From contig NZ_SLXV01000008.1 in assembly GCF_004341445.1 (NCBI RefSeq), forward strand, positions 26,392-90,391: a stretch of 64,000 nt of DNA, written 5' to 3'. Below are positions 7,971-16,596 of the stretch, one piece after another. The notes under the pieces were generated by a model. That model had not been told where the DNA came from and searched no databases. It saw nothing but the letters and a program-made list of their open reading frames with translations. The DNA comes from Baia soyae. GTDB taxonomy: Bacteria; Bacillota; Bacilli; Thermoactinomycetales; Thermoactinomycetaceae. Each line of letters opens with the position of its first letter. Position 1 is the first letter of the stretch. A program made the position numbers and the translations under genes.

Positions 7971-9185
7971 ATGAAAACGAATCAAAATATAGTGATTATG
8001 AACAGATGGAGCGATGATTACGGGAACTATGCGATTCTCCTTGACCATCATCAAAATAATGTTTCCTACATCGTAAATGCGGGTGGTGCAGTCTATCTAG
8101 ACAATCACCCCGAGATCCCCAACTATGCACAAGTGGTTACCGATTTGAAAGATGTAGAGGAAGTAAGTTCGGCAATCGATAATATCATCAGTCGATTTGG
8201 GAAGATCGATGTTCTCATTGCCTTGTCCGAAAATGATATTTTAGTTGCAGGGAAAATGAGAGATCGTTATGCGATCAAAGGTCTCAGTTTACAAGATACT
8301 CTACGATTTATTGATAAAATTGAAATGAAGAAGAGTTTTGTGGGTACGAAGGTTGCGATTCCGCGATATCTGGAGGACCTAACAGAGAAAAGTTTGCTTG
8401 ATTTTGTATCTGAGACTGGATTTCCTGTTGTGCTAAAGCCGAGAACAGGGGCTGCTAGTGCAGGAGTAAAAATCATACCGGATATGGAACAACTAGAGGC
8501 TGCGATGAAAGAGATCGATATTCATACCTATGAGTGTGAGGAGTATATAGAAGGTCCTATTGTTCATATAGATGGCATTATGAAAAATGGCGAGCTTGTG
8601 TTTGTTAAAACGTCTCGCTATCTAAACACCTGCTATGACTATACGCTAGGAAAATCAGTTGGCTCCATCATTATTTCTGACGAACAGAGATCGAAGAAAT
8701 TTGGAGACTTTGCTGAAGAGGTGATGAAAACACTTAGGCTGGATAACGGTGTGTTTCATCTAGAGGCGATTCTGCGTGAGGGAGATGAGCCTGTATTCCT
8801 AGAGCTGGGTGCACGTCAAGGTGGCGGAGAAGTGGTGCCACTTATGAGACTTTTATATGATGTGGACTTAGTAAGGGCCCTCTTCCAATCCCAACTGGGT
8901 GAAGAAATTGAAGTATCCCCTAGAGAAACACCTTTTGTATCAGGGTTCTTGTTAGTCCCTGAGCCGAAAGAGGTTCCTTGTAAAGTGGTGAAGGTATCTA
9001 AAGTAGAAGGCTTATCAACTCTATCTTATCAATATATTCCAGAAGTAGATTCTATTCTCGATGGTAAAGGCGGGTACTATTTTAACGCTGGTAAATTTGC
9101 CTTTATTGGCCGTGAAGAAGACATCGAATCGGATCTTCTCCGAGCGATGAACGAATATGAAATCGTAACAGAGCCAATCGCATAA
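7971..9185 (+). CDS. ATP-grasp ligase, fourth of the cluster
   Basis: 404 aa; GGAGG lies eight bases before the ATG. The N-terminal half is a preATP domain (VLIALSENDILVAG). The ATP-grasp core has K156 in FPVVLKPRTGAASAG and the metal site FLELGARQGGGEV (E278, G280, R282). The last ~90 residues form a separate C-terminal domain seen in carboxylate-amine ligases, with FVSGFLLVPEP. It shows no close similarity to the other three ATP-grasp genes here, so the cluster has at least three ligase types. It is the last gene of the cluster and is followed by a terminator. Substrate not predictable. Confidence 0.78.
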   Translation: MKTNQNIVIMNRWSDDYGNYAILLDHHQNNVSYIVNAGGAVYLDNHPEIPNYAQVVTDLKDVEEVSSAIDNIISRFGKIDVLIALSENDILVAGKMRDRYAIKGLSLQDTLRFIDKIEMKKSFVGTKVAIPRYLEDLTEKSLLDFVSETGFPVVLKPRTGAASAGVKIIPDMEQLEAAMKEIDIHTYECEEYIEGPIVHIDGIMKNGELVFVKTSRYLNTCYDYTLGKSVGSIIISDEQRSKKFGDFAEEVMKTLRLDNGVFHLEAILREGDEPVFLELGARQGGGEVVPLMRLLYDVDLVRALFQSQLGEEIEVSPRETPFVSGFLLVPEPKEVPCKVVKVSKVEGLSTLSYQYIPEVDSILDGKGGYYFNAGKFAFIGREEDIESDLLRAMNEYEIVTEPIA

Positions 9186-9193
9186 AAAGGAAG

Positions 9194-9254
9194 ACACCTC
9201 TTTGTTTCGGTTGATTTTTACTAACCATTTCGAAGTGGGTGTTTTTTCTTTTTA
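9194..9254 (+). terminator. Intrinsic terminator of the accessory cluster
   Basis: A long imperfect stem starts with ACACCT and closes with GGGTGT (9194-9242), with additional pairing TTTCGGTT/AACCATTT inside, and is followed by TTTTTTCTTTTT. It lies nine bases after the last ATP-grasp stop. Confidence 0.7.
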
Positions 9255-9373
9255 TATGGAAAATAAAAAAACTGAATGGCCACTCATTTTTGTGTTACAA
9301 TGGAACCAATTAGTAATGGTAAGATTATATATAGTTGCTGTAAATGAAATGTTTTGAAAGGAGCGAGCTAGCA

Positions 9374-11443
9374 ATGTCTACGTTACAAATTTTCAATATC
9401 ATTGCACTTATTGCTGTAGCTAGTTATGCGTTTTACTTGTTTGGTTACGTGATTTATCAACGTTATCAGTATATTCGATTGGGCAAACCAATTGAATTCC
9501 AATTGAACTTTGGAGAACGTTTCCGTGAGATTATGATTAATGTCTTTGGGCAAAAGAAGCTTTTTAAAGATATGAAAAGCGGAATTATGCACACCGTTAT
9601 GTTTTATGGGTTTATTATTATTCAATTCGGTGCGATTGATCTTTTTTGGAAGGGCTTACAACCAGGTGGACATCTGCCCCTTGGTCCTGTTTATGGAGCT
9701 TTCACTTTCTTGCAAGAAATCACAACGTTCCTCGTGCTTGTCGCCACGATATATGCGTTTCATCGTAGGTATGTGGAGAAACTTGCACGCCTGAAGCGAA
9801 ATTTTAAATCAGGTCTGGTTATCATCTTCTTAACTTCGTTGATGTTTTCGATCCTGATGGGTGGCGCGTTTGAACAAATCGCTCTCCAACATCCATCTAG
9901 CTGGGCAACACCGATTTCATCTATGTTGGCAGTGCCGTTTTCAGGACTATCTGAAGGTGTAGCAGAGGCGGTATTCTATGTGTTTTGGTGGATGCATGCA
10001 CTGGTACTCTTTACTTTCATGGTGTATGTACCGCAATCGAAACACTTCCACTTATTAATGGGACCTGTAAACGTCTTTATGAAGCGCCAACAACCACCCG
10101 GTAAACTCTCGTTAATCAATTTTGAAGATGAGACAGTAGAAGAGTATGGAGTCGGGAAGGTTACTGATTTTAACCAAAAACAATTGATTGACTTATATGC
10201 CTGTGTGGAATGTGGCCGTTGTACCAATATGTGCCCTGCTTCTGGGACCGGTAAGATGTTATCCCCGATGCAGTTGATTGTGAAGCTGCGAGATCACCTA
10301 ACAGAACAAGGTGCGGCAATTACACAAAAAGCGCCATGGGTACCGCAAGTTGCTTTTTCCAGTGCCAACCAAGCAGCGTTGGAGGTAGCGGTTGGAGAGA
10401 GCGGTCCTGCGATGATTGGAGATGTCATTACAGAGCAGGAAATTTGGGCTTGCACCACTTGCCGTAACTGTGAAGACCAATGCCCCGTTATGAACGAGCA
10501 TGTAGATAAAATTATCGATATGCGCCGCCATCTTGTGATGACACAAGGGAAGATGAGTGCAGAAGCAGGTCGTGCTTTCTCCAATATCGAGAAGCAAGGA
10601 AACCCATGGGGAATTAGTAAAAAAGACCGTGACAAATGGGCGGCAGATGCAGTAGTGCCTGTACCAACGGTAAAAGAAGAGAAAGAATTCGAGTACCTAT
10701 TCTTCGTAGGCTCCATGGGTGCTTATGATATGAGAAGCCAAAAAATTTCTCGAACCCTCGTGAAACTCTTGACTCAAGCGGGCGTGAAGTTTGCGATTCT
10801 CGGAAACAAAGAGAAAAACTCGGGTGATACACCGCGCCGTATGGGGAATGAGTTCCTGTTCCAGCAATTGGCGGAAGACAATATCAAACAGTTTCAAAAG
10901 AACAATGTCAAGAAGATCATTACCATTGACCCACACGCTTACAACACGTTTAAAAATGAGTATCCAGACCTTGGTTTGGAAGCGGAAGTGTATCATCATT
11001 CCGAAGTATTAGCAGATCTCATCTCAGACGGGCGTCTCGTCCCAAGTAAGACAGTGACTGAGCGTATTACCTATCATGATTCCTGTTATCTCGGACGCTA
11101 TAACGATATCTACTCCGCTCCACGGTTCATCTTAAGTAAGATTCCGGGGATCGACTTGGTAGAGATGAAGCGTAGCTTTGAGGATGCGATGTGTTGTGGT
11201 GCGGGTGGTGGCATGATGTGGATGGAAGAGCACGAAGGAACGCGTGTCAACGTTGCACGTACCGAGCAAGCACTCGAAACCAAGCCGACTATGATTGGTA
11301 GCGCTTGTCCTTATTGCCTCACCATGCTGTCTGATGGAACCAAAGCAAAAGAAGTTGAAGAGTCGGTTCAAACACTCGACGTCGCTGAGATACTTGCTCT
11401 TTCCGTTGAATTTACGATTGAGCAAGAAGAGCAAGCCTCCTAA
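9374..11443 (+). CDS. fadF: FadF-type membrane Fe-S oxidoreductase (HdrD-like) for acyl-CoA oxidation
   Basis: 689 aa from ATG 9374, chosen because AAAGGAG lies ten bases upstream; an ATG at 9344 precedes that site. The N-terminal ~230 residues form about five membrane helices (NarI-like). Two 4Fe-4S ferredoxin motifs follow: CVECGRCTNMCP (bases 10202-10240) and CTTCRNCEDQCP (10450-10487). The C-terminal half is HdrD-like, with one intact cysteine-rich (CCG) motif: SCYLGRYN, CCGAGGG at ~11192 and ACPYC. The first CCG repeat has lost its cysteines (around ILGNKEKNSGDTPRR). The family passes electrons from ETF and acyl-CoA dehydrogenases to the quinone pool, which fits the beta-oxidation genes just downstream. 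Confidence 0.85.
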   Translation: MSTLQIFNIIALIAVASYAFYLFGYVIYQRYQYIRLGKPIEFQLNFGERFREIMINVFGQKKLFKDMKSGIMHTVMFYGFIIIQFGAIDLFWKGLQPGGHLPLGPVYGAFTFLQEITTFLVLVATIYAFHRRYVEKLARLKRNFKSGLVIIFLTSLMFSILMGGAFEQIALQHPSSWATPISSMLAVPFSGLSEGVAEAVFYVFWWMHALVLFTFMVYVPQSKHFHLLMGPVNVFMKRQQPPGKLSLINFEDETVEEYGVGKVTDFNQKQLIDLYACVECGRCTNMCPASGTGKMLSPMQLIVKLRDHLTEQGAAITQKAPWVPQVAFSSANQAALEVAVGESGPAMIGDVITEQEIWACTTCRNCEDQCPVMNEHVDKIIDMRRHLVMTQGKMSAEAGRAFSNIEKQGNPWGISKKDRDKWAADAVVPVPTVKEEKEFEYLFFVGSMGAYDMRSQKISRTLVKLLTQAGVKFAILGNKEKNSGDTPRRMGNEFLFQQLAEDNIKQFQKNNVKKIITIDPHAYNTFKNEYPDLGLEAEVYHHSEVLADLISDGRLVPSKTVTERITYHDSCYLGRYNDIYSAPRFILSKIPGIDLVEMKRSFEDAMCCGAGGGMMWMEEHEGTRVNVARTEQALETKPTMIGSACPYCLTMLSDGTKAKEVEESVQTLDVAEILALSVEFTIEQEEQAS

Positions 11444-11491
11444 TAAGACTATAGACAAACTGAGAATATTCATAAGTTAGGGGTGAACACC

Positions 11492-11662
11492 ATGCATGTA
11501 CGCAAAATTTCCGATAAGGGGCAAATCGTAATCCCAAGTGAGATCCGTCGAAAGTTAGAGATGAATGAGGGAGATCAGATCGCTTTTATCGAGACGAAAA
11601 AGGGTAATCTTTTGTTGGTAAATGTGAATAAGATTATGATTGATGAGGTGCAGGAGCTTTGA
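11492..11662 (+). CDS. Small AbrB/MazE-type DNA-binding protein (56 aa)
   Basis: A short frame starting at ATG 11492 after TTAGGGGTGA. The product has the swapped-hairpin AbrB fold signature: RKISDKGQIVIPSEIRRKLE at residues 4-23, then GDQIAF and a second strand NLLLVNV. At 56 aa it is close to a bare AbrB/SpoVT domain with a short tail. It starts 48 bases after fadF and could be co-transcribed with it. No toxin gene follows, so it is not evidently an antitoxin; a local transcription regulator is the simplest reading. Confidence 0.8.
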   Translation: MHVRKISDKGQIVIPSEIRRKLEMNEGDQIAFIETKKGNLLLVNVNKIMIDEVQEL

Positions 11663-11726
11663 TGAGCCCGTCTAATGTTTACATGACAAGGGCAAAAGCA
11701 ATTGATTAGCCTGTTGGAGCAATCCC

Positions 11727-11920
11727 GGGGCATGTATCTACCCACAGCTCAATAGTAAGCCCGCGAAGATGTGGAAAAGCAAGTCCGCTTCGTCTATCGA
11801 TGCTTCGGGCAAGTGGCAAAACTCGCAAAGAACGCTCAAACATTGCCACAAAACGCCCTAGCTACGAAGGACTACGCTAAGTAGGCTTACTAACATCGCA
11901 GTGGTTAGATACATTGCCCC
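11727..11920 (+). repeat. Long-palindrome repeat element B (194 bp, full length)
   Basis: The ends are GGGGCATGTATCTA and TAGATACATTGCCCC, and the element folds into one long imperfect hairpin. Stem parts include AGTAAGCC/GGCTTACT, CTTCG/CGAAG, GGGC/GCCC and the apical stem GTGGCAA/TTGCCAC. The apical loop contains AACTCGCAAAGAACGCTC. The reverse complement matches element D (33100-33293) nearly throughout, and the loop is shared with elements C and E. It lies between the AbrB gene and the thiolase promoter and has no open frame. Confidence 0.85.
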
Positions 11921-12095
11921 CAGTTTGTTTTATTTGTTGCTTAATCAATAGGCCCTCTATTACCAATATGCCAAAATCACTTTCTTTGTCCCTTTCTTTA
12001 CTCTTTTAAATAGTCAATATTACTATGTTTTCTTCCTTATTAGATCGAATCGAAATACTATTGTAAATAAAAATGCAATCCTGTATCCTTAGAAC

Positions 12096-12109
12096 TGTAA
12101 GCGTTTGCA
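12096..12109 (+). promoter_or_regulatory. Candidate cre box (CcpA site)
   Basis: TGTAAGCGTTTGCA fits the Bacillus cre consensus TGNAANCGNWWNCA at every fixed position. It lies 77 bases before the thiolase start, just after a possible promoter (TTGTAA 12061, TATCCT 12084). Carbon catabolite repression of a fatty-acid operon is the expected effect. Confidence 0.65.
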
Positions 12110-12129
12110 TATTTGTTGCAATCCGAAAA

Positions 12130-12147
12130 TGAACGAACGCTCGGTCA
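12130..12147 (+). promoter_or_regulatory. Candidate FadR-like TetR operator
   Basis: TGAACGAACGCTCGGTCA is an 18-bp inverted repeat with one mismatch (TGAACGA / TCGGTCA). It has the TGAA...TCA layout of the Bacillus FadR operator. It lies 38 bases before the thiolase start, and a TetR-family gene is in the same operon (17556-18191), so acyl-CoA-relieved autoregulation is likely. Confidence 0.6.
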
Positions 12148-12185
12148 AGGAAAACCATTGGGAATTCATCTGGAGGTGTATGTTT

Positions 12186-13364
12186 GTGAGAGAAACAGTA
12201 ATCTTAGGTGGAGCTCGTACTCCATTTGGTAAATTTGGTGGGGCATTAAAAGATCAAACAGCTGCTCAGCTAGGCGGAGTGGCAATTCAAGGTGCACTGG
12301 AACGTTCGGGAGTGGCAGCGGACCAAGTAGAAGAACTGATTATGGGAATGGTGCTACAAGCAGGTGCTGGGCAGATTCCGTCCCGTCAGGCGGCTCGCCA
12401 TGCAGGCCTTCCTTGGGAAGTGCGAACGGAGACGATTAATAAAGTATGTGCTTCCGGGATGAGAAGTGTAACTTTATCGGATCAAATCATCCGTGCAGGC
12501 GATGCGGAGGTTATGGTGGCAGGTGGTATGGAGAGTATGAGCAATGCTCCTTACATGCTCCCACAAGGTCGGTTTGGGATGCGTATGGGCAATGGTCAAG
12601 TTTTGGATGCCATGGTGCATGATGGCCTGTGGTGTGCTTTCCATGATGTTCATATGATTGTGCACGGTAGCGCAATTGCGAAAAAATACGAGGTTAGTCG
12701 AGAAGAGCAAGATGAATGGGCGGTTCGGAGTCATCAATTAGCCGCAGCGGCGATGGATGCAGGCAAGTTTGCTGATGAAATTGTGCCGGTTCACGTGAAA
12801 TCCCGCAAGCAGACGATTGTGGTAGATCAGGATGAGGCGGTTCGGCGTGATACAAGCTTGGAAGCGTTGGCTAAGTTAAAGCCAGCTTACGTGGCAGACG
12901 GTACGATTACGGCAGGAAATGCACCGGGTGTGAATGATGGAGCAGCGGCAATGGTACTGGCATCTCGTGAGAAGGCAAAAGAGTTAGATGTAGAGCCAAT
13001 GGCAACGTTGTTAGGACATGCGGCAATCGGACTAGAGGCACCTGATTTCCCGATCACACCAGCGTATGCTGTTCAGAAATTATTGAAGAAACATAATCTC
13101 ACAATAGATCAGATTGATTTGTTTGAAATGAATGAGGCGTTTTCGGTAGTAGCTCTTGCTAATGCCAAAATCCTTGGCGTAAATCCAGATAAGATCAATG
13201 TAAATGGAGGAGCTGTTGCCCTCGGTCATCCGATTGGAGCCAGTGGCGCCCGCATTATTCTTACGTTGATTGAGGAGCTAAAACGCCGTGGCGGTGGCCT
13301 TGGTGTAGCAGCGATTTGTAGTGGAGCGGCGCAGGGAGATGCTGTATTGGTTCGAGTAGGTTAA
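12186..13364 (+). CDS. Acetyl-CoA acetyltransferase (thiolase)
   Basis: 392 aa from GTG 12186 (GGAGG nine bases upstream); ATG 12180 is an alternative that sits too close to it. Thiolase landmarks: the nucleophile cysteine in [26 protein letters not shown] with the catalytic histidine, NEAFS near the active site, and the C-terminal cysteine in [10 protein letters not shown]. The last motif is usually GGGQG; here two glycines are alanines, conservative but uncommon. It catalyses thiolysis of acetoacetyl-CoA or the reverse condensation. First gene of an operon running through icmF. A longer frame from 12105 has no Shine-Dalgarno sequence and overlaps the operator. Confidence 0.88.
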   Translation: MRETVILGGARTPFGKFGGALKDQTAAQLGGVAIQGALERSGVAADQVEELIMGMVLQAGAGQIPSRQAARHAGLPWEVRTETINKVCASGMRSVTLSDQIIRAGDAEVMVAGGMESMSNAPYMLPQGRFGMRMGNGQVLDAMVHDGLWCAFHDVHMIVHGSAIAKKYEVSREEQDEWAVRSHQLAAAAMDAGKFADEIVPVHVKSRKQTIVVDQDEAVRRDTSLEALAKLKPAYVADGTITAGNAPGVNDGAAAMVLASREKAKELDVEPMATLLGHAAIGLEAPDFPITPAYAVQKLLKKHNLTIDQIDLFEMNEAFSVVALANAKILGVNPDKINVNGGAVALGHPIGASGARIILTLIEELKRRGGGLGVAAICSGAAQGDAVLVRVG

Positions 13365-13381
13365 GTGGAGGAGGGACTTTT

Positions 13382-14236
13382 ATGTCAGTAAAATATGTGA
13401 CGGTCATTGGTGCAGGCCAGATGGGAAGTGGAATTGCTCAGGTATTTGCCCAATCGGGATTTGAAGTGACTCTATTAGATCAACAGGAAGCGTTTGTACA
13501 GAAAGGCTTGTCTTCGATCCAAAAAAAACTAGGGCGCCAAGTGGAGAAGGGGCGTAGTACGCAAGAAGAGATGGACTCCATTTTAAGCCGAATTATGGGT
13601 ACGACGGATCTGAAGACGGCTGCTACGAAAGCTGATTTAGTGGTAGAGGCCATTATTGAACAAATGGAGGCAAAGGTTTCGTTATTCCAGCAACTAGATG
13701 AACTTTGCCCGGCGCACACCGTGCTTGCGTCCAATACTTCTTCTCTACCGATTACCGAAATTGCCGCAGTGACGAAACGTCCAGAGAAAGTGATCGGCAT
13801 GCACTTTATGAATCCAGTTCCGGTGATGAAACTTGTGGAGATTATTCGCGGTCTTGCGACGGATCAAGAAACGTATGACTTGGTTGAACAACTATCTAGG
13901 GAATTAGGTAAGCATCCAGTAGAGGTAAATGATTTTCCGGGCTTTGTGTCAAATCGGATTCTAATGCCGATGATCAATGAAGCCATTTATACCGTTTATG
14001 AAGGGGTGGCGACACCAGAAGCGGTGGATGATGTGATGAAACTGGGGATGAATCATCCGATGGGCCCTCTCACATTGGCTGATTTTATAGGGCTTGATAC
14101 CTGTTTGTACATTATGGAAACGTTACATGAAGGATTTGGAGATTCCAAGTATCGTCCGTGTCCCCTTCTTCGCAAATATGTAAAAGCAGGCTGGTTAGGA
14201 AGAAAAAGCGGCCGTGGATTTTACGTATACAAGTAA
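13382..14236 (+). CDS. 3-hydroxybutyryl-CoA dehydrogenase
   Basis: 284 aa, the standard length of the stand-alone short-chain enzyme (Hbd/MmgB). The NAD-binding [12 protein letters not shown] is at residues 9-20. The catalytic histidine is in [16 protein letters not shown], and the substrate-side asparagine is in FVSNRILMP. It oxidises 3-hydroxyacyl-CoA to 3-ketoacyl-CoA with NAD+. GGAGGAGG precedes the ATG; the gap to thiolase is 17 bases. Cytoplasmic. Enzyme class is certain; chain-length preference for C4 is inferred from family and operon. Confidence 0.9.
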   Translation: MSVKYVTVIGAGQMGSGIAQVFAQSGFEVTLLDQQEAFVQKGLSSIQKKLGRQVEKGRSTQEEMDSILSRIMGTTDLKTAATKADLVVEAIIEQMEAKVSLFQQLDELCPAHTVLASNTSSLPITEIAAVTKRPEKVIGMHFMNPVPVMKLVEIIRGLATDQETYDLVEQLSRELGKHPVEVNDFPGFVSNRILMPMINEAIYTVYEGVATPEAVDDVMKLGMNHPMGPLTLADFIGLDTCLYIMETLHEGFGDSKYRPCPLLRKYVKAGWLGRKSGRGFYVYK

Positions 14237-14256
14237 GATAGTTGGGAGTGAGACAG

Positions 14257-15396
14257 ATGCGATTTTCGTTTACAGAAGAACAAATTTTATTGCAGCAAAT
14301 GGTACGCGATTTTGCTCAGAAAGAAATCGCGCCAGAAATCGAACGGATGGAGACAGAGGACCGTTTTCCACTTGAAGTGATACGCAAGATGGGGGAATTG
14401 GGATTAATGGGGATCCCGATTGCCGAAGAGTGGGGTGGATCGGGAGCAGACTTCGTCTCGTATATCCTAGCGATTGAAGAGATTTCGAAAGTGAGTCCAA
14501 CTGTAGGGGTTATCCTCTCCGTGCACACCTCAGTGGGAACGCTTCCTCTTTTGCGATATGGAACGGAAGAGCAGAAACGGCGTTATATCCCTAAGTTAGC
14601 TAGTGGAGAGTATATCGGTGCATTTGGTCTAACAGAGCCTCAGGCTGGATCCGATGCAAGTCAACTTCGTACGACAGCTAAGCGTGTGGGTGATGAGTAC
14701 ATTTTAACGGGAAACAAAATGTTTATTACCAACGCACAAGCGGCCGATTTATACACTGTTTTTGCTGTAACCGATCCGGGTCGAGGGAGCTACGGTATCT
14801 CTGCTTTCCTTGTACGGAAGGATACTCCGGGATTTTTAGTTGGGAAAAAGGAGCCGAAAATGGGGCTTCACGGTTCCAATACGTGTGAGTTGATATTAGA
14901 AGAAGCGCGGGTTTCAGCAGATCATCTGATCGGCCGTGAGGGGCAAGGGTATGAAATCGCTTTGGCTAATCTAGCTAGCGGTCGTATCGGAATCGCGGCA
15001 CAGGGCTTGGGAATTGCACAAGGCGCTTATGCGGCGGCAAATGCCTATGCGAAGGAACGCAAACAGTTCGGGAAACCGCTTAATGCATTACAAGCGATTC
15101 AATTTAAATTAGCTGATATGGCGACTCAGATTGAAGCGTCGCACCTGTTAGTTTACCGTGCGGCTGAACTCGTTTCACAGAAGTTGCCTTGTAAAAAAGA
15201 GGCATCTATGGCGAAGATGTTTGCGACGGATACGGCGATGAAAGTTACGACAGAAGCGATTCAAGTGTTTGGTGGGTATGGGTATTCTCGGGAGTATCCG
15301 GTTGAACGTTTCTTCCGGGATGCGAAGGTGACGCAGATCTATGAGGGAACGAATGAGATTCAAAGGATTGTAATTGGGAATGAGATTGGGAAGTAG
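14257..15396 (+). CDS. Acyl-CoA dehydrogenase (short/branched-chain), copy 1
   Basis: 379 aa from ATG 14257, with GGGAGTG six bases upstream; a TTG at 14242 overlaps that site. FAD enzyme of the butyryl/isobutyryl-CoA dehydrogenase clade. Visible are the signatures FGLTEPQAGSDAS (flavin/substrate loop), KMFITNA, and near the end [16 protein letters not shown] with [10 protein letters not shown], whose glutamate is the catalytic base. It removes two hydrogens alpha-beta from the acyl-CoA and passes electrons to ETF, then probably to FadF encoded upstream. By eye it is closely related to the next gene. Confidence 0.88.
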   Translation: MRFSFTEEQILLQQMVRDFAQKEIAPEIERMETEDRFPLEVIRKMGELGLMGIPIAEEWGGSGADFVSYILAIEEISKVSPTVGVILSVHTSVGTLPLLRYGTEEQKRRYIPKLASGEYIGAFGLTEPQAGSDASQLRTTAKRVGDEYILTGNKMFITNAQAADLYTVFAVTDPGRGSYGISAFLVRKDTPGFLVGKKEPKMGLHGSNTCELILEEARVSADHLIGREGQGYEIALANLASGRIGIAAQGLGIAQGAYAAANAYAKERKQFGKPLNALQAIQFKLADMATQIEASHLLVYRAAELVSQKLPCKKEASMAKMFATDTAMKVTTEAIQVFGGYGYSREYPVERFFRDAKVTQIYEGTNEIQRIVIGNEIGK

Positions 15397-15441
15397 GAAC
15401 AGACAACTCGAAATGATAAAACCTAACAAAGGGTGAACAAC

Positions 15442-16584
15442 ATGCAATTCCGTCTATCAGAAGAACACGAAATGATGCGCCAAATGGTCCGCGATTTTGC
15501 CGAAAAGGAAGTAAAACCAAGTGCCGCAGAACGCGACGAACACGAGATTTTTGACCGCTCGATCTTTGATAAGATGAGCAAATTGGGCATGGCAGGAATC
15601 CCGTGGGGAGAGGAATACGGCGGCGTTGGTTCGGACTACCTTAGCTATGTGATCGCAGTGGAAGAGCTATCCCGTGTATGTGGCTCTACAGGTGTTACGC
15701 TATCGGCTCATATCTCCCTTGCTAGCTATCCAATCTTCACATTTGGAACGGAAGAGCAAAAACAGAAGTATCTCAGACCGCTTGCAGAGGGTACGAAGCT
15801 AGGAGCATATGGCTTAACAGAACCAGGTTCAGGATCAGATGCTGCCGCGATGCGTACGACTGCTACGAGAGACGGCGATGATTACATTTTAAATGGAAGT
15901 AAGATTTTTATTACCAATGGTGGGGATGCAGAGATTTATGTCGTCTTTGCTGTTACGGATGCCTCGCTCAAACATAAGGGGATTACTGCATTTATCGTTG
16001 AAAAAGGAACCTCTGGTTTTTTGATCGGGAAGAAAGAGAAGAAGCTAGGGATTCGTGCGTCTGCGACAACGGAGATTATTTTTGAAGATTGCCGAATTCC
16101 GAGTAGTCAGCGTCTGGGAGCTGAGGGAGAGGGCTTTAAGATTGCGATGAAGACGCTAGATGGCGGACGAAATGGAATCGCGGCACAGGCTGTGGGGATT
16201 GCTCAAGGAGCATACGAGGAAGCACTTGCTTATGCGAAGGAACGGAAACAGTTTGGTAAGCCACTTATTGCACTACAAGCGATTCAATTTAAACTAGCTG
16301 ATATGGCAACGAAGATCGAAGCGGCCCGTCTGCTTACGTATCAAGCGGCGTGGCTCGAAGCACAAGGCCTTCCGTACGGCAAAGCATCTGCGATGGCGAA
16401 GTTATTCGCAGGAGATACAGCGATGGAAGTGACGACTGAAGCGGTTCAGGTTTTTGGCGGATATGGCTATTCCCGCGAGTATCCAGTGGAGCGCATGATG
16501 CGTGATGCGAAGATTACCCAGATTTATGAAGGAACGAACGAGATTCAACGTGTTGTTATCGCTAAATATATTTCGAACGAATAA
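15442..16584 (+). CDS. Acyl-CoA dehydrogenase (short/branched-chain), copy 2
   Basis: 380 aa from ATG 15442, after AAAGGGTGA; GTG 15433 lies within that site. It shares the ACAD layout of the previous gene, with [37 protein letters not shown] and the catalytic glutamate in [10 protein letters not shown]. The two copies differ most in the middle domain and in the N-terminal helices, so they probably take different acyl-CoA substrates (for example straight against branched C4-C5). Location with MeaB and IcmF suggests isobutyryl-CoA as one substrate (inference). Confidence 0.88.
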   Translation: MQFRLSEEHEMMRQMVRDFAEKEVKPSAAERDEHEIFDRSIFDKMSKLGMAGIPWGEEYGGVGSDYLSYVIAVEELSRVCGSTGVTLSAHISLASYPIFTFGTEEQKQKYLRPLAEGTKLGAYGLTEPGSGSDAAAMRTTATRDGDDYILNGSKIFITNGGDAEIYVVFAVTDASLKHKGITAFIVEKGTSGFLIGKKEKKLGIRASATTEIIFEDCRIPSSQRLGAEGEGFKIAMKTLDGGRNGIAAQAVGIAQGAYEEALAYAKERKQFGKPLIALQAIQFKLADMATKIEAARLLTYQAAWLEAQGLPYGKASAMAKLFAGDTAMEVTTEAVQVFGGYGYSREYPVERMMRDAKITQIYEGTNEIQRVVIAKYISNE

Positions 16585-16596
16585 GAGTGATATCAG

